A stretch of DNA of 64,000 bases. Source: Petroclostridium sp. X23. Its GTDB lineage: Bacteria; Bacillota; Clostridia; SK-Y3. How positions within the stretch are numbered: position 1 is the stretch's first letter; each line of letters begins with the position of its first letter. This document shows, piece after piece, positions 8,443 to 17,144 of the stretch. The notes beneath the pieces were generated by a model, which was not told the origin of the DNA, did no database searches, and saw only the letters and a list, made by a program, of their open reading frames with translations. The stretch is taken from positions 4,901,051 through 4,965,050 of the forward strand of contig NZ_CP124862.1 of NCBI RefSeq assembly GCF_030013905.1. The letters run 5' to 3'. The position numbers and the translations under genes were made by a program.

Positions 8443-9795
8443 TTGAAAGGAATCTCATTTAAAATATTGGCTGCATGGCTATTGATGTTTCTGATTACAG
8501 GTCATACATTTGCAGCTGCAATACAGTCGCCGGTAGATACAAGCTCTGTATATTCAGATGAAGGTATGAGTAAAAATGAGAATATGGATGCTAATATAGA
8601 TATAGATACTAGCACTGATAGGAATGAAGATATTACTCAAAAGCCTGTTAAAGATAAACATGATGAAGAAAATGTTAATGAAAATACGAATACAGAGAAT
8701 AATGAAGATCAAGCGATAGAGACTGTTGCGCAGCCTGATGAGAAACATAATATCAATATCAGTGATCATAGTAGAGAAGAAAATAAAAACCTGATTGAAG
8801 ATTTATTGCAGTCCAGAAGAGACTTGTTTGGAGCAATACTCGATAATATTGATAAGCATGAAGTACAGATACTATATACTCAGGTACATCGCGACGATAG
8901 CGGGACACCATCCTTTCAATCATATTATTATCGTGTAGATCCAAGAAAATACTTTTATCCCGGAAGCTCTATAAAACTGTCTGCGTGTGTGCTTGCGCTT
9001 GAGAAATTGAATAACTTGGATATTGAGGGCTTGGATAAATATACATATTTGAAAGTTGGTGCTGATTATCCTGGTCAAACCACCACATCGGGAACCATCG
9101 CAGAATATGTTAAGCGTATTTTGATTTTTAGTGATAATTATGCCTTTAACAGGTTATATGAGTTCTTAGGGCAGAAATACTATAATGAAACTCTATGGAA
9201 CAAAGGATACAGCAATATAAAAGTCCTCCATAGGTTAGCTCAGCACGCATCTCTAGAGGCGAATCGGCACACTAATCCTTTCACCTTCTATAAGAATAAC
9301 AAGGTCATCTATGAACAACCTAGTGGGTATAATCAAGAAGATTATAGTCAAAAGCTTGACCAGGAGGGTTTTGTTAAAGGAACGGGTGTGAATTCGGTTA
9401 ACTTTTCAGAGAACAATTATATATCTATTGAAGTTTTGCAGGGTATTCTAAAAGCCATTATATTTAAATGGGAAACGCCTGAATCTAAACGATTCAACCT
9501 TACAGACGATGATCACATCTTTTTACAAAAATACCTTGCGGTAACACCACGACAAGCCGGATATAATTTCCCTAACAGTACTGCCGTATTCAGAAAAAGC
9601 GGTTATGCATGGGGATATATGATTAATAATGCCTATATTATGGATGAGGAAAACAATGTAGAATTCCTGCTGACAGCTGTTATTCATGATGGTGCTTTTG
9701 ATAATTACAACGATTATGCCCGTGTTAACCGCCCATTCCTATCCAATTTGGGAAACGTTATTTATCAATATGAAAAAAATAGAAAGGTAGAATAA
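8443..9795 (+). CDS. Exported serine beta-lactamase-like hydrolase
   Basis: 450 residues from the TTG at 8443, preferred because AGGAG at 8429-8433 lies 9 nt upstream; the ATG at 8434 in the same frame would have no spacing at all. A signal peptide (MKGISFKILAAWLLMFLITG, cleavage near AAA) is followed by a long Asp/Asn/Glu-rich low-complexity linker (about residues 25-120). The catalytic domain has the class A/penicillin-binding signatures: S-x-x-K in GSSIKLS, SDN in SDNYAFN, and KSG in FRKSGYAWG. It therefore probably acts on the cell wall or on beta-lactams outside the membrane; without testing it should not be called a resistance gene. Confidence 0.75.
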   Translation: MKGISFKILAAWLLMFLITGHTFAAAIQSPVDTSSVYSDEGMSKNENMDANIDIDTSTDRNEDITQKPVKDKHDEENVNENTNTENNEDQAIETVAQPDEKHNINISDHSREENKNLIEDLLQSRRDLFGAILDNIDKHEVQILYTQVHRDDSGTPSFQSYYYRVDPRKYFYPGSSIKLSACVLALEKLNNLDIEGLDKYTYLKVGADYPGQTTTSGTIAEYVKRILIFSDNYAFNRLYEFLGQKYYNETLWNKGYSNIKVLHRLAQHASLEANRHTNPFTFYKNNKVIYEQPSGYNQEDYSQKLDQEGFVKGTGVNSVNFSENNYISIEVLQGILKAIIFKWETPESKRFNLTDDDHIFLQKYLAVTPRQAGYNFPNSTAVFRKSGYAWGYMINNAYIMDEENNVEFLLTAVIHDGAFDNYNDYARVNRPFLSNLGNVIYQYEKNRKVE

Positions 9796-9827
9796 AAAAC
9801 CCGGAGAGATTGCTCTTCCGGTTTTTT
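9794..9827 (+). terminator. Intrinsic terminator
   Basis: AAAAAACCCGG / CCGGTTTTTT stem around a short loop, overlapping the end of the beta-lactamase-like gene and ending in a T6 run. Confidence 0.75.
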
Positions 9828-9913
9828 AGAACTTTAGGGATGTAAATATTTGAGTGTTACTAAACAGAACATTAAGTAAGGGACTATATATAGATCGTTT
9901 GAATAGTATGCCT

Positions 9914-9940
9914 AAAGGGGCGGCCATTGGCCGTCCTTTT
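9914..9940 (+). other. GC-rich hairpin of unknown role
   Basis: AAAGGGGCGGCC, loop ATT, GGCCGTCCTTTT: 12 consecutive pairs including two G-T pairs, ending in TTTT. Its base composition is unlike its surroundings, and the next 50 bases (AAGCGCTGCCCGTC and on) are also GC-rich with a small AACG/CGTT hairpin. It may be a second terminator or the scar of an element; no coding signal is visible. Confidence 0.4.
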
Positions 9941-10086
9941 AAGCGCTGCCCGTCAAGGCAAACGTCGTAACGTTTCGAGTATGTTGAATATATATCCTAA
10001 TACTTAATATTATAACAAATATCTTTAAAAGCCGTAAGAGTCTTTGTAGGCTGAAGGGCAGAAAATAAGCTTTCTTATCATCATTA

Positions 10087-10176
10087 TTAAGAAAATCTTA
10101 AGATTTATATTGAGCATTTATTAAGATTTGATTGATATCATTACCTTAAACAAAATGATAAGGGGTGTGTTATAAT
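10087..10176 (+). promoter_or_regulatory. Response-regulator-type operator and promoter
   Basis: TTAAG occurs at 10087, 10098 and 10121 (TTAAGAAAA, TTAAGATTT, TTAAGATTT), i.e. spaced 11 and 23 bp, the helical phasing used by OmpR/PhoB-class proteins. A -10 TATAAT follows at 10171-10176 without a good -35, as expected for an activated promoter. It probably serves the downstream regulator/kinase pair by autoactivation. Confidence 0.45.
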
Positions 10177-10208
10177 ATGTACAAATTGATATGCAGAGGT
10201 GATACTTC

Positions 10209-10895
10209 TTGAATATACTTGTTTGCGATGATGAGAAGGAAATAGTAGATGCAATAGAAATTTATTTACATAATGAAGGCTATAAGGTGCTGAAAGCATT
10301 TAATGGAATAGAAGCGCTGCAAATAGTACAAGAAAATGAAATACATCTGATTATCATGGATATCATGATGCCTAAAATGGATGGACTAAGAGCTGTCATG
10401 AAAATAAGAGAAGAGAATAATATACCGGTGATTATGCTTTCTGCAAAAACCGAGGATACAGACAAAATAATGGGACTAAATATGGGCGCCGATGATTATG
10501 TAACCAAGCCTTTTAATCCTTTGGAATTAATTGCAAGGGTTAAGTCACAGCTAAGAAGATATACAACATTAGGAAGTCTTGAAGTGAAAAGTAATATTTA
10601 TAAAACAGGCGGACTAGTCATCGATGATGAGAGTAAGATCATTACTGTTGATGGAGAAGAGGTCCAGCTTACTCCGGTACAATATAAAATACTAAGACTT
10701 TTGACTGCAAACGCGGGGAAGGTGTATTCCATAGATGAAATATATGAAAAGGTATGGGAAGAGATTGCCTATAATCCGGAAAATACCGTAGCAGTTCATA
10801 TAAGAAAAATAAGAGAAAAGATTGAAATAAATCCTAAAGAGCCAAAATACTTGAAGGTGGTGTGGGGAATTGGATATAAAGTCGAAAAATTATAG
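10209..10895 (+). CDS. OmpR/PhoB-family response regulator
   Basis: 228 residues from TTG with SD AGAGGTGA. The receiver domain (1-115) has the acidic pocket DDE near residues 7-9, phospho-acceptor Asp51 in IIMDIMMPKMDG, Thr/Ser in MLSAKT and Lys in VTKPF. The C-terminal winged helix (about 135-228) ends in VVWGIGYKVEK, typical of OmpR/VanR-type regulators. It overlaps the kinase gene by 26 nt, so the two are translated together. Target genes are not apparent; the beta-lactamase-like gene upstream is a candidate only by proximity. Confidence 0.93.
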   Translation: MNILVCDDEKEIVDAIEIYLHNEGYKVLKAFNGIEALQIVQENEIHLIIMDIMMPKMDGLRAVMKIREENNIPVIMLSAKTEDTDKIMGLNMGADDYVTKPFNPLELIARVKSQLRRYTTLGSLEVKSNIYKTGGLVIDDESKIITVDGEEVQLTPVQYKILRLLTANAGKVYSIDEIYEKVWEEIAYNPENTVAVHIRKIREKIEINPKEPKYLKVVWGIGYKVEKL

Positions 10896-12972
10896 CCATT
10901 CGGTGATAGTTAAAATCATCATGTTTATGATAGTAATCACGTGCTTTACCGGTGCGATTACAACGTTTGTATATCTTCTGGAAAATGAGCAAGGTACTCT
11001 CGATATAGCTTTTGAAGATAGTTACTATCTCGGCAACGAATATATGAGAACAAATCAAGATATTATAAATAATCTAACCCGAATCATAAAAGAATTTAAG
11101 AATGAAGAATATATTCTGCAGGGGGGTACTGTTACTGAAGATGAAATCAAAAGGGAAGAAGAGGAGCTGTTTTCACAACATCAGCATGACTTTAATAATG
11201 AAGAGATGGATTTGAATGACAAGGATAATTATAAAAAAGCCTATGCAGATTTTAAAGAAGCTTATGGTGAGGAGATTTCACAAATCAAAGAAAGATTAAT
11301 CAAACAAGACTTAAAAGAATATAACCGCTGCCTGAAAAGGTTACAAACCTATAAAGGGATGATCTTTTATGCAAGTGACGGGAAAAATCAAATAACAACT
11401 AGTTCCGATATCAGTAAAAAGTATTTTAAAACCTTTCCTTCCTATATGGTATTTGATGCAGATGAAAAAGAGGTATATCCTCAAGAGGTCAAAGACAGCA
11501 AGTATTATGATTGGACGTTATCCTATGCTATTGATGAATTAGAACAGCAAGATTTGGACATATATATTGCATTTTCAGATGAGTTTGTAAATTCAAAGAT
11601 TAACAAGTGGGTTGCAGCGAAAGTAATGATGACGGACGGTCTTAATAGAATCGCGCTCTTTTTGCTGGGATTGTTGATATCATTCCTGTATCTTGTATTT
11701 ACTATTGGCAGAAAATCGTTTAAGGATAAAGAAGTACATTTGAATTGGGTGGACAAATTATATAACGATATTAATGTGGTATTATGCTTTGGGCTGATCG
11801 TACTTTGGGTTGTATTTATGGAAGATGTATACTTTCGCAGCACCGATAGATTTTTAATACCTGTAACTGCTTTTATTGCCTCATTGGGATTGATTCTGGT
11901 GTTATCATTGATTAAGCATATTAAGAATAAAACCATCATAAAGCATACATTGTTATATAGCCTTTTGTACAGGATTTTTAAATTTGGGAAAGATGTGTAT
12001 GGCAACGGAAACGTTGGTATTAAAATTATTGTGATTATAATAGGATACCCGTTATTGGTTGCTGCAACATTCTTTATGTTTCCGGTTACGATAGGCGTAG
12101 GAGCATGGCTTGCGCTTAAGCGTGTGAAGGAATTTAATGCAATAAAAGAAGGGGTAGAAAAAATAAAAAACGGAGATGTTCATCATATTGTAGATGTACC
12201 GGGAAATGGAGAGTTCGGAAAGCTTGCTGCCGAGATCAATGGCATTGCAGAAGGATTGAATAAAGCGGTTTACAATGAAATTAAAAGCGAACGGTTAAAA
12301 ACTGAATTGATTACCAATGTATCCCATGATATCAGGACACCTTTGACCTCGATTATTACGTATATTGATTTGTTAAAAAAAGAAAAAGATCCGTTAAAGT
12401 CAGCAGAATATATAGAGATTATAGATCGGAAGGCTGAAAGATTAAAAATACTAACCGATGATCTGTTTGAAGCGGCAAAAGCTTCTAGCGGCAGTATTCC
12501 GGTCAATTATGAGAAAATAGACATCGTGTCATTAATAACGCAGGGGCTGGGAGAACTGGATGATAAAATTAAAGCATCGCAATTACAATTTAAGATTAAC
12601 CATCCTAAAGATAAAATGTTTATTTCAGCCGACGGCAGACTATTATGGAGAGCCATAGAAAATCTATTATCAAATATATTTAAATATGCCCTCAAAGGGT
12701 CAAGGATTTATATAGACATTGAAGATTTAGAGAACGAAATCATGATCACAATCAAAAATATTTCAGCTTATGAACTCAATGTCTCGGCGGATGAACTGAT
12801 GGAGCGTTTTAAACGGGGAGATGAATCCAGAAGCAGCCAGGGGAGCGGATTAGGACTTTCTATCGCAAAAAGCCTGATAGATTTGCAAAAAGGGAGGTTC
12901 CATATAGAAATAGACGGAGATCTATTTAAGGCTGTTATTAGAATGCCAAATAATATAAAAGGTAATGAGTAA
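10870..12972 (+). CDS. Membrane sensor histidine kinase
   Basis: 700 residues, TTG start with GGTGG just upstream (an in-frame GTG at 10903 is the alternative). One membrane segment near residues 12-35 is followed by a roughly 220-residue Glu/Lys-rich extracytoplasmic sensor, then about five more membrane segments (about 255-417), a HAMP-like linker, the dimerisation box NVSHDIRTPL with phospho-acceptor His486, and an ATPase domain with N-box NLLSNIFKYA and G-box GSGLGLSIAK. The multi-pass second half before HAMP is typical of Firmicute kinases next to VanR-like regulators. It phosphorylates the regulator encoded before it; the signal is unknown. Confidence 0.92.
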   Translation: MDIKSKNYSHSVIVKIIMFMIVITCFTGAITTFVYLLENEQGTLDIAFEDSYYLGNEYMRTNQDIINNLTRIIKEFKNEEYILQGGTVTEDEIKREEEELFSQHQHDFNNEEMDLNDKDNYKKAYADFKEAYGEEISQIKERLIKQDLKEYNRCLKRLQTYKGMIFYASDGKNQITTSSDISKKYFKTFPSYMVFDADEKEVYPQEVKDSKYYDWTLSYAIDELEQQDLDIYIAFSDEFVNSKINKWVAAKVMMTDGLNRIALFLLGLLISFLYLVFTIGRKSFKDKEVHLNWVDKLYNDINVVLCFGLIVLWVVFMEDVYFRSTDRFLIPVTAFIASLGLILVLSLIKHIKNKTIIKHTLLYSLLYRIFKFGKDVYGNGNVGIKIIVIIIGYPLLVAATFFMFPVTIGVGAWLALKRVKEFNAIKEGVEKIKNGDVHHIVDVPGNGEFGKLAAEINGIAEGLNKAVYNEIKSERLKTELITNVSHDIRTPLTSIITYIDLLKKEKDPLKSAEYIEIIDRKAERLKILTDDLFEAAKASSGSIPVNYEKIDIVSLITQGLGELDDKIKASQLQFKINHPKDKMFISADGRLLWRAIENLLSNIFKYALKGSRIYIDIEDLENEIMITIKNISAYELNVSADELMERFKRGDESRSSQGSGLGLSIAKSLIDLQKGRFHIEIDGDLFKAVIRMPNNIKGNE

Positions 12973-13017
12973 GGAAGCGGCTTATTATCTATAAAAGTGA
13001 AGAATCTTATCATCATA

Positions 13018-13080
13018 TAAAATACCTAAGCTTATACAAATAGTACATTCATTCATTTGTATAAAAGCTTAGGTATTTTA
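13018..13080. terminator. Long bidirectional terminator
   Basis: TAAAATACCTAAGCTT plus ATACAAAT face ATTTGTAT plus AAGCTTAGGTATTTTA, about 24 bp of pairing with one 2-nt bulge. A-run and T-run on either end allow termination of the kinase operon from the left and of the minus-strand remnant from the right. Confidence 0.75.
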
Positions 13081-13093
13081 TTATATCGCATCA

Positions 13094-13280
13094 TTACAAA
13101 GATTTGGTTCTGTGAGCAGTATTGACAAGTTCCATCAAATTAATATTCGGCACATTAAAGGGTATAGCGCACTCGGGAGAGATCAAATTGATACCTGCGT
13201 TAATATTTTTTATAACCTCTTCTTTAATTTCTATTCTACTGCCCTTGGCAAGGGTAAAGGGATTATTGATACTTCCTGTC
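13094..13280 (-). pseudogene. C-terminal remnant of MtaA-type corrinoid methyltransferase
   Basis: Reading the minus strand gives about 62 codons ending TAA at 13094: GSINNPFTLAKGSRIEIKEE-type sequence, then AGINLISPECAIPFNVPN and a tail MELVNTAHR. This matches the C terminus of the uroporphyrinogen-decarboxylase-like methylcobalamin:CoM methyltransferases (MtaA/MtbA group), including the ISPECAIP segment. There is no start or N-terminal 270 residues; the fragment stops where the plus-strand TctA fragment begins. It shows that the lineage once carried a methyl-transfer system here. Confidence 0.6.
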
Positions 13281-13489
13281 AGATATCTCCAATGGTAGTG
13301 GGCTTTATTCTTGCACCTCTTCCGGAGGAAAACTTAAGACGTTCACTCATGCGTACCGGGGTTAGTTTTATGCCCATTCTTACATCCCCCATTGCAGGGG
13401 TATTTCTCGTATTAACTGTTGTCATGGTGGTGATCGCATTTTTGAACGAAAGAAAAGAAGCTAAAAAAGCGAAAGCATCCGCTGTTTAA
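13281..13489 (+). pseudogene. C-terminal remnant of TctA-type transporter permease
   Basis: The sequence SPMVVGFILAPLPEENLRRS, followed by FMPILTSPIAGVFLVLTVVM and a short basic tail, is the end of the large permease of tripartite tricarboxylate transporters (TctA, normally about 500 residues). Only about 68 codons remain and the frame upstream of the junction is antisense to the methyltransferase remnant, so the 125-codon open frame starting at 13112 is a chimera and not a gene. Followed by its own terminator at 13501. Confidence 0.65.
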
Positions 13490-13500
13490 ATTGTATATCA

Positions 13501-13535
13501 AAAAAAACTTGAGTTATAATCATCCAAGTTTTTTT
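13501..13535 (+). terminator. Intrinsic terminator left from the TctA gene
   Basis: AAAAAAACTTG / CAAGTTTTTTT, 11-bp stem with a 13-nt loop and a T7 run. Confidence 0.75.
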
Positions 13536-13686
13536 GCTAAATGGTAATCAAGAAATGAAAATTTACCTAAAATGATAGAGGCAAAAAAGATACATCCATT
13601 TTTAGGTAACTTAAAATTTTTTAGGGAATTTGAGAGATAATAATAGAGCAGAAAATATTTTAGTATATTAACAAAGGATTAAAGAT

Positions 13687-14130
13687 ATGTGCAAATTTAT
13701 AATGATGATTGGTATACCAGGTAGTGGAAAAAGTACATTTGCGGAAGAAATTAAAAGAAAAGAAAATGGCGTAATCGTATCTTCAGATCAACTAAGGGAA
13801 GAATTGTTTGGAACTGTCTGGGAGTTTAGAAAAAATGCTGACTTATTTAGTGAAATGTTTAGTAAGTCTCATATGTACTTAAATCAAGGGAAAAGTGTTG
13901 TTTTTGATGCGACAAATATTAGAAGATCAGAACGTAAGAGCATACTGAAAAGATTCATGCCCTATTATAAGGAATGCTATTACATTAAGATATCTTTAGA
14001 AAAAGCATTATATCAAAACAAAATACGAGATAGAAATGTCCCTGAGAATGTTATAATAAGAATGTACGATAGGATTCAGGACCCACAATTGAGTGAAGGT
14101 TGGGATAAAGTAAATATTATAGATTTGTGA
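13687..14130 (+). CDS. P-loop AAA_33-type nucleoside/polynucleotide kinase-like protein
   Basis: 147 residues, alone in its unit. Walker A GIPGSGKST lies at residues 9-17, the adenylate-kinase-like SSDQLREELFG at about 36, DATN at about 80 (VFDATNIRRSERKSI) and an Arg-rich lid (NKIRDRNVPENVIIRMYDR) near 120. This is the pattern of T4 Pnk-like/AAA_33 small kinases, which phosphorylate RNA ends, nucleosides or other small molecules. The substrate cannot be told. Weak SD (AAAGGATTAAAG) before the ATG. Confidence 0.75.
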   Translation: MCKFIMMIGIPGSGKSTFAEEIKRKENGVIVSSDQLREELFGTVWEFRKNADLFSEMFSKSHMYLNQGKSVVFDATNIRRSERKSILKRFMPYYKECYYIKISLEKALYQNKIRDRNVPENVIIRMYDRIQDPQLSEGWDKVNIIDL

Positions 14131-14145
14131 TAATCGGAAACGTAC

Positions 14146-14185
14146 GAAGCCTCCGTTGCTAAATCTAAAATATATTGGAGGCTTC
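14146..14185. other. Inverted repeat between convergent genes
   Basis: GAAGCCTCC at 14146-14154 faces GGAGGCTTC at 14177-14185, a 9-bp perfect stem with a 22-nt loop. No T-run on either side. It lies between the kinase-like gene and the end of the minus-strand membrane gene and may act as a weak terminator; 14190-14389 shows nothing else. Confidence 0.4.
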
Positions 14186-14389
14186 CAAAATTCAAATATT
14201 CTTATCTATCGGTACATTATAGATAATTATTAAAAAATATTCTTAGTTCACAGTTTTTTCATCTAAAGCATTAATGGTTTTTTCATCAAACATAGTATAC
14301 AACTCCTTCCAATATCATTATATCGGATTCATTTGTTTTGGTGCATGTCCAGTGCTTATTTTTAACTATTTTTTCCAATATTTTTATTT

Positions 14390-15358
14390 TTATACCTTTT
14401 TATTTATAGCGATTAATACGCCGTCACCAGGAAGTATCCATTCCTTAAATCCTATTTCTAAAGCGTCTTTTAAAGGGATTTCATATAATAATTTGTCTTT
14501 ATGATTCCCTGAAAAACCGAAACTATACCAGGACAATTTATATAAGGGATTATTTAGTTTAAATGTGATGCTATATTCTTTGCAAGGAACAGTTACTTTA
14601 TTCGAGAAGTGAGTATCATCTATTGGTACAATTGTTTCAATAATCATATCAATTTGGCATCTATGTTCAAAAGCAACTTCATAGCTTGTACTTGCATTTA
14701 TGCAGTATTCATCAGTTGAATTATTACTATTGTCGCAAATCGTTAGTTTTTCGTTTATTTCTTGTGTATAATCTTTAGAATCTATTGTGAATTTTTTGAT
14801 TTGATACAGATCGTTCATATCAAAGCCATTTACTTTTTGTAAGGATGCTTCGAAGGGGATTTTTGTAGTACAGGATTTTTTTCCAGCATTAATCATTTCA
14901 AGTTGTTTTCGGATTGTCTTTTTTATATAGTAGGTTGAAAACTCACAGTCAATGAAAGTTTTATATGACTTATAGTAATAACTATCTAAGAGTGATGATA
15001 TTTCCTTCTCGTAAAAAGTATAGAAATTATCCTCATCATAATTTCTTCCTCTAAAATATAGTGCATGGTCAATCCTGCTTTTTATTGATCTGAGTTCTTC
15101 GTTTTTTAGTATACTGATAAAATCATTTCTTATTAACGTTTCTGCGTTTTCTGCAAAATATTTTAACGCATTAATCAAAGCAGAGGTTATTAGTGCTATA
15201 CCTAAGCCTTTTATTATTGAAAGTATAGCATCGCCGAAAACTCCAATATAGAAGGCATTTTTTGCCGGAAAAAATATCTCAAGGTATGAAGCTAAAAGGA
15301 TTAGAATAACCCCAGTCGTACTAGCAATAATTGTTACAATTATTAATCTCTTCTTCAT
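14390..15358 (-). CDS. Unknown membrane protein with two N-terminal helices
   Basis: 322 residues. Two membrane helices (about 5-27 and 40-66) are followed by a roughly 250-residue soluble region that begins with a charged helix (NAETLIRNDFISILKNEELRS) and ends in beta-rich sequence (KEYSITFKLNNPLYKLSWYSFGFSG). I do not recognise the family. Architecture of this type (short membrane anchor plus cytoplasmic domain) is found among defence and stress effectors, but nothing in the neighbourhood supports that. Start ATG at 15358; no close co-directional neighbour, base composition more AT-rich than the operon to the right. Confidence 0.65.
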   Translation of the reverse strand: MKKRLIIVTIIASTTGVILILLASYLEIFFPAKNAFYIGVFGDAILSIIKGLGIALITSALINALKYFAENAETLIRNDFISILKNEELRSIKSRIDHALYFRGRNYDEDNFYTFYEKEISSLLDSYYYKSYKTFIDCEFSTYYIKKTIRKQLEMINAGKKSCTTKIPFEASLQKVNGFDMNDLYQIKKFTIDSKDYTQEINEKLTICDNSNNSTDEYCINASTSYEVAFEHRCQIDMIIETIVPIDDTHFSNKVTVPCKEYSITFKLNNPLYKLSWYSFGFSGNHKDKLLYEIPLKDALEIGFKEWILPGDGVLIAINKKV

Positions 15359-15536
15359 TGTTTTACCCCCACATAATATAAATGCTTCTTATACCTCCCT
15401 GATAAGTGTAATGTTATCAATCCGGTAATATAAAAAACATTAAACACCCTAGTGAATATGTTAATTCCATTAATATTATATAATGCAATATATTAGAATA
15501 TTACCTTAATATATCTGGAATTTTAATATATAATAA

Positions 15537-15629
15537 GCATCAAAGCAGGATTTGCCGTGTATCTACCGTGAAAGGGTTTATCAAGATGGAAAATTGACCG
15601 GCAATTATCCGGGAAAGCTTTTAAGATGA
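15537..15629 (+). pseudogene. Possible C-terminal coding remnant
   Basis: One frame opens right after TAATAA and reads CIYRERVYQDGKLTG, then NYPGKLLR and TGA. It has protein-like composition but no start codon and no ribosome binding site. I cannot name the parent gene. It is followed by a strong terminator at 15673, as a gene end would be. Confidence 0.3.
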
Positions 15630-15672
15630 GGTGAGAAATGCGAAGACAAAGAAGTAAATAAATGCGATATAC

Positions 15673-15740
15673 AAAAATCTCCATGATAAGAACCGGTTCT
15701 TAGATGTGTTAGGAGCAAGTTCTGTGTTATGGAGATTTTT
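15673..15740. terminator. Strong bidirectional terminator
   Basis: AAAAATCTCCAT at 15673-15684 faces ATGGAGATTTTT at 15729-15740 (12 bp perfect). The enclosed sequence carries a second palindrome, AAGAACCGGTTCTT. It insulates the sigma-54 operon from the region to the left. Confidence 0.75.
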
Positions 15741-15922
15741 CGCGTCAAAAAGTCCATACTAACGCTGTTGTTTTTAATCATCATTATTGCTGGTATGAAG
15801 GAGCTGAAACCACTTTGAAATGTATTTTAAATTTATAAAGCAATAATATAGATCTATTTAGTATAGATGTGTTAAAAAAGCGCGTTGTATAAAAAACGAA
15901 CAGTTTCCATGGGAAAAAACGC

Positions 15923-15952
15923 TCAAATATCGAACGAATTTAAAATATTTGA
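15923..15952 (+). promoter_or_regulatory. Candidate activator-binding inverted repeat
   Basis: TCAAATAT at 15923-15930 and ATATTTGA at 15945-15952 form an 8-bp inverted repeat with a 14-bp spacer, 34 bp upstream of the -24 element. It is a candidate site for the sigma-54 activator encoded at 29171, though most such sites lie farther upstream. Confidence 0.35.
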
Positions 15953-15986
15953 AATGCCAGCTCCCAATTCATGCGGCTTTTAGATT

Positions 15987-16002
15987 TGGCATGGAATTTG
16001 CT
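15987..16002 (+). promoter_or_regulatory. Sigma-54 promoter of the molybdenum hydroxylase operon
   Basis: TGGCAT-GGAAT-TTGCT matches the -24/-12 consensus TGGCAC-N5-TTGCW with one mismatch and exact spacing. It is about 72 bp upstream of the first gene. The operon's last gene encodes a sigma-54-dependent activator, which makes the call strong. Confidence 0.85.
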
Positions 16003-16074
16003 TTATATATTGTTGTAAGTATTTTAAGTATCAATCATTAATAGCGCTGTGATGAAACGAAGGGGAGTCGGGAT

Positions 16075-17106
16075 ATGAAAATGATACCTGTTGAACAATC
16101 TATAGGAATGGTGCTGGCGCATGATATGACAGAAATCATTCCTGGAAAATATAAAGGTGCTGCCTTTAAAAAAGGGCACATCGTAGAAGAAGAAGATATT
16201 CCAAGATTGTTGAATATGGGAAAAGAGAACATCTATATTATAGAGTACAAAGAAGGTGATATTCACGAAGATGAAGCAGCCTTCCGTATGGCAACAGCGG
16301 CAGCAGGTAAAGGTATAACATTTTCTGAAGCATCAGAGGGGAAAGTAAACCTTTTTGCTGAATATTCCGGACTGTTGAAGATTAATGCAAAGGCATTAAT
16401 TGAAATCAATGATATTCATGAGATTGTCGTATCAACACTTCATACCAATCAATTGGTCAATAAAGGTACCCTTGTGGCCGGAACAAAGATCATTCCCTTA
16501 AAGATTGAAGAAAAGAAGATTGTTTGGATGGAACGCATCTGCAAGCATAATAATCCCATCATACAGGTTGTGCCTCTGCGCAAGTTAAGAGCCGGTGTTG
16601 TAACAACAGGAAATGAAGTTTTTTATAAACGTATTCCTGACAGATTTGGTCCGGCACTCACTAAGAAATTTCAGGACATGGGATGTGAAGTGTTTAAACA
16701 GTTGTTTTCAAAAGACGATCCGGATATGATTGCAGATTCTGTCAAAGAGTTAATAAAAGAGAACGCAGATATCGTATTGGTTACAGGGGGCATGTCGGTA
16801 GATCCTGATGACGTCACGCCCACCGGTATAAAAAGAACAGGTGCGCAAATTATCTCCTATGGTGCACCTACCATGCCGGGAGCGATGTTTTTACTATCGT
16901 ATATAGGAGATGTTCCGGTTTTGGGATTGCCTGGCTGTGTCATGTACAGCAAAAGGACCATCTTTGATTTGGTTGTTCCCAGACTGGTAGCGGGAGAAAG
17001 AATAGAAAGGAAAGATATCATTCAATTGGCCCATGGGGGATTGTGCTTGGTATGTGATGAATGCAGATATCCCAACTGTGGGTTTGGAAAAAGCGGGCAG
17101 TACTAA
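16075..17106 (+). CDS. MoeA-like molybdopterin-binding protein
   Basis: 343 residues, first gene of the operon, ATG after GGGGAGTCGGGAT. The N-terminal 170 residues are a divergent MoeA-like region (PVEQSIGMVLAHDMTEI); residues 175-320 form the MoCF/molybdopterin-binding domain with TTGNEVF, ADIVLVTGGMSVDPDDVTP and PGAMFLLSYIGDVPVLGLPG. The C-terminal tail has four Cys in CLVCDECRYPNCGFGKSG, an unusual metal-binding-like end. It likely binds the pterin cofactor and helps insert molybdenum or deliver it to the hydroxylase encoded next; shorter than canonical MoeA (about 400). Confidence 0.85.
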   Translation: MKMIPVEQSIGMVLAHDMTEIIPGKYKGAAFKKGHIVEEEDIPRLLNMGKENIYIIEYKEGDIHEDEAAFRMATAAAGKGITFSEASEGKVNLFAEYSGLLKINAKALIEINDIHEIVVSTLHTNQLVNKGTLVAGTKIIPLKIEEKKIVWMERICKHNNPIIQVVPLRKLRAGVVTTGNEVFYKRIPDRFGPALTKKFQDMGCEVFKQLFSKDDPDMIADSVKELIKENADIVLVTGGMSVDPDDVTPTGIKRTGAQIISYGAPTMPGAMFLLSYIGDVPVLGLPGCVMYSKRTIFDLVVPRLVAGERIERKDIIQLAHGGLCLVCDECRYPNCGFGKSGQY

Positions 17107-17144
17107 AAATTAATATAAATAATAAAACTAAAGGGGGCATTAAA

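Noticed and set aside
13112..13489. 125-residue protein as a complete gene
   Set aside because: Its first half is antisense to a methyltransferase remnant and only the second half is TctA-like; there is no ribosome site.
15537..15740. Molybdenum cofactor riboswitch before the molybdenum operon
   Set aside because: The expected Moco RNA motif elements are not present; the stretch reads as a short coding remnant plus a terminator, and lies upstream of the sigma-54 promoter so it is not in the operon's leader.
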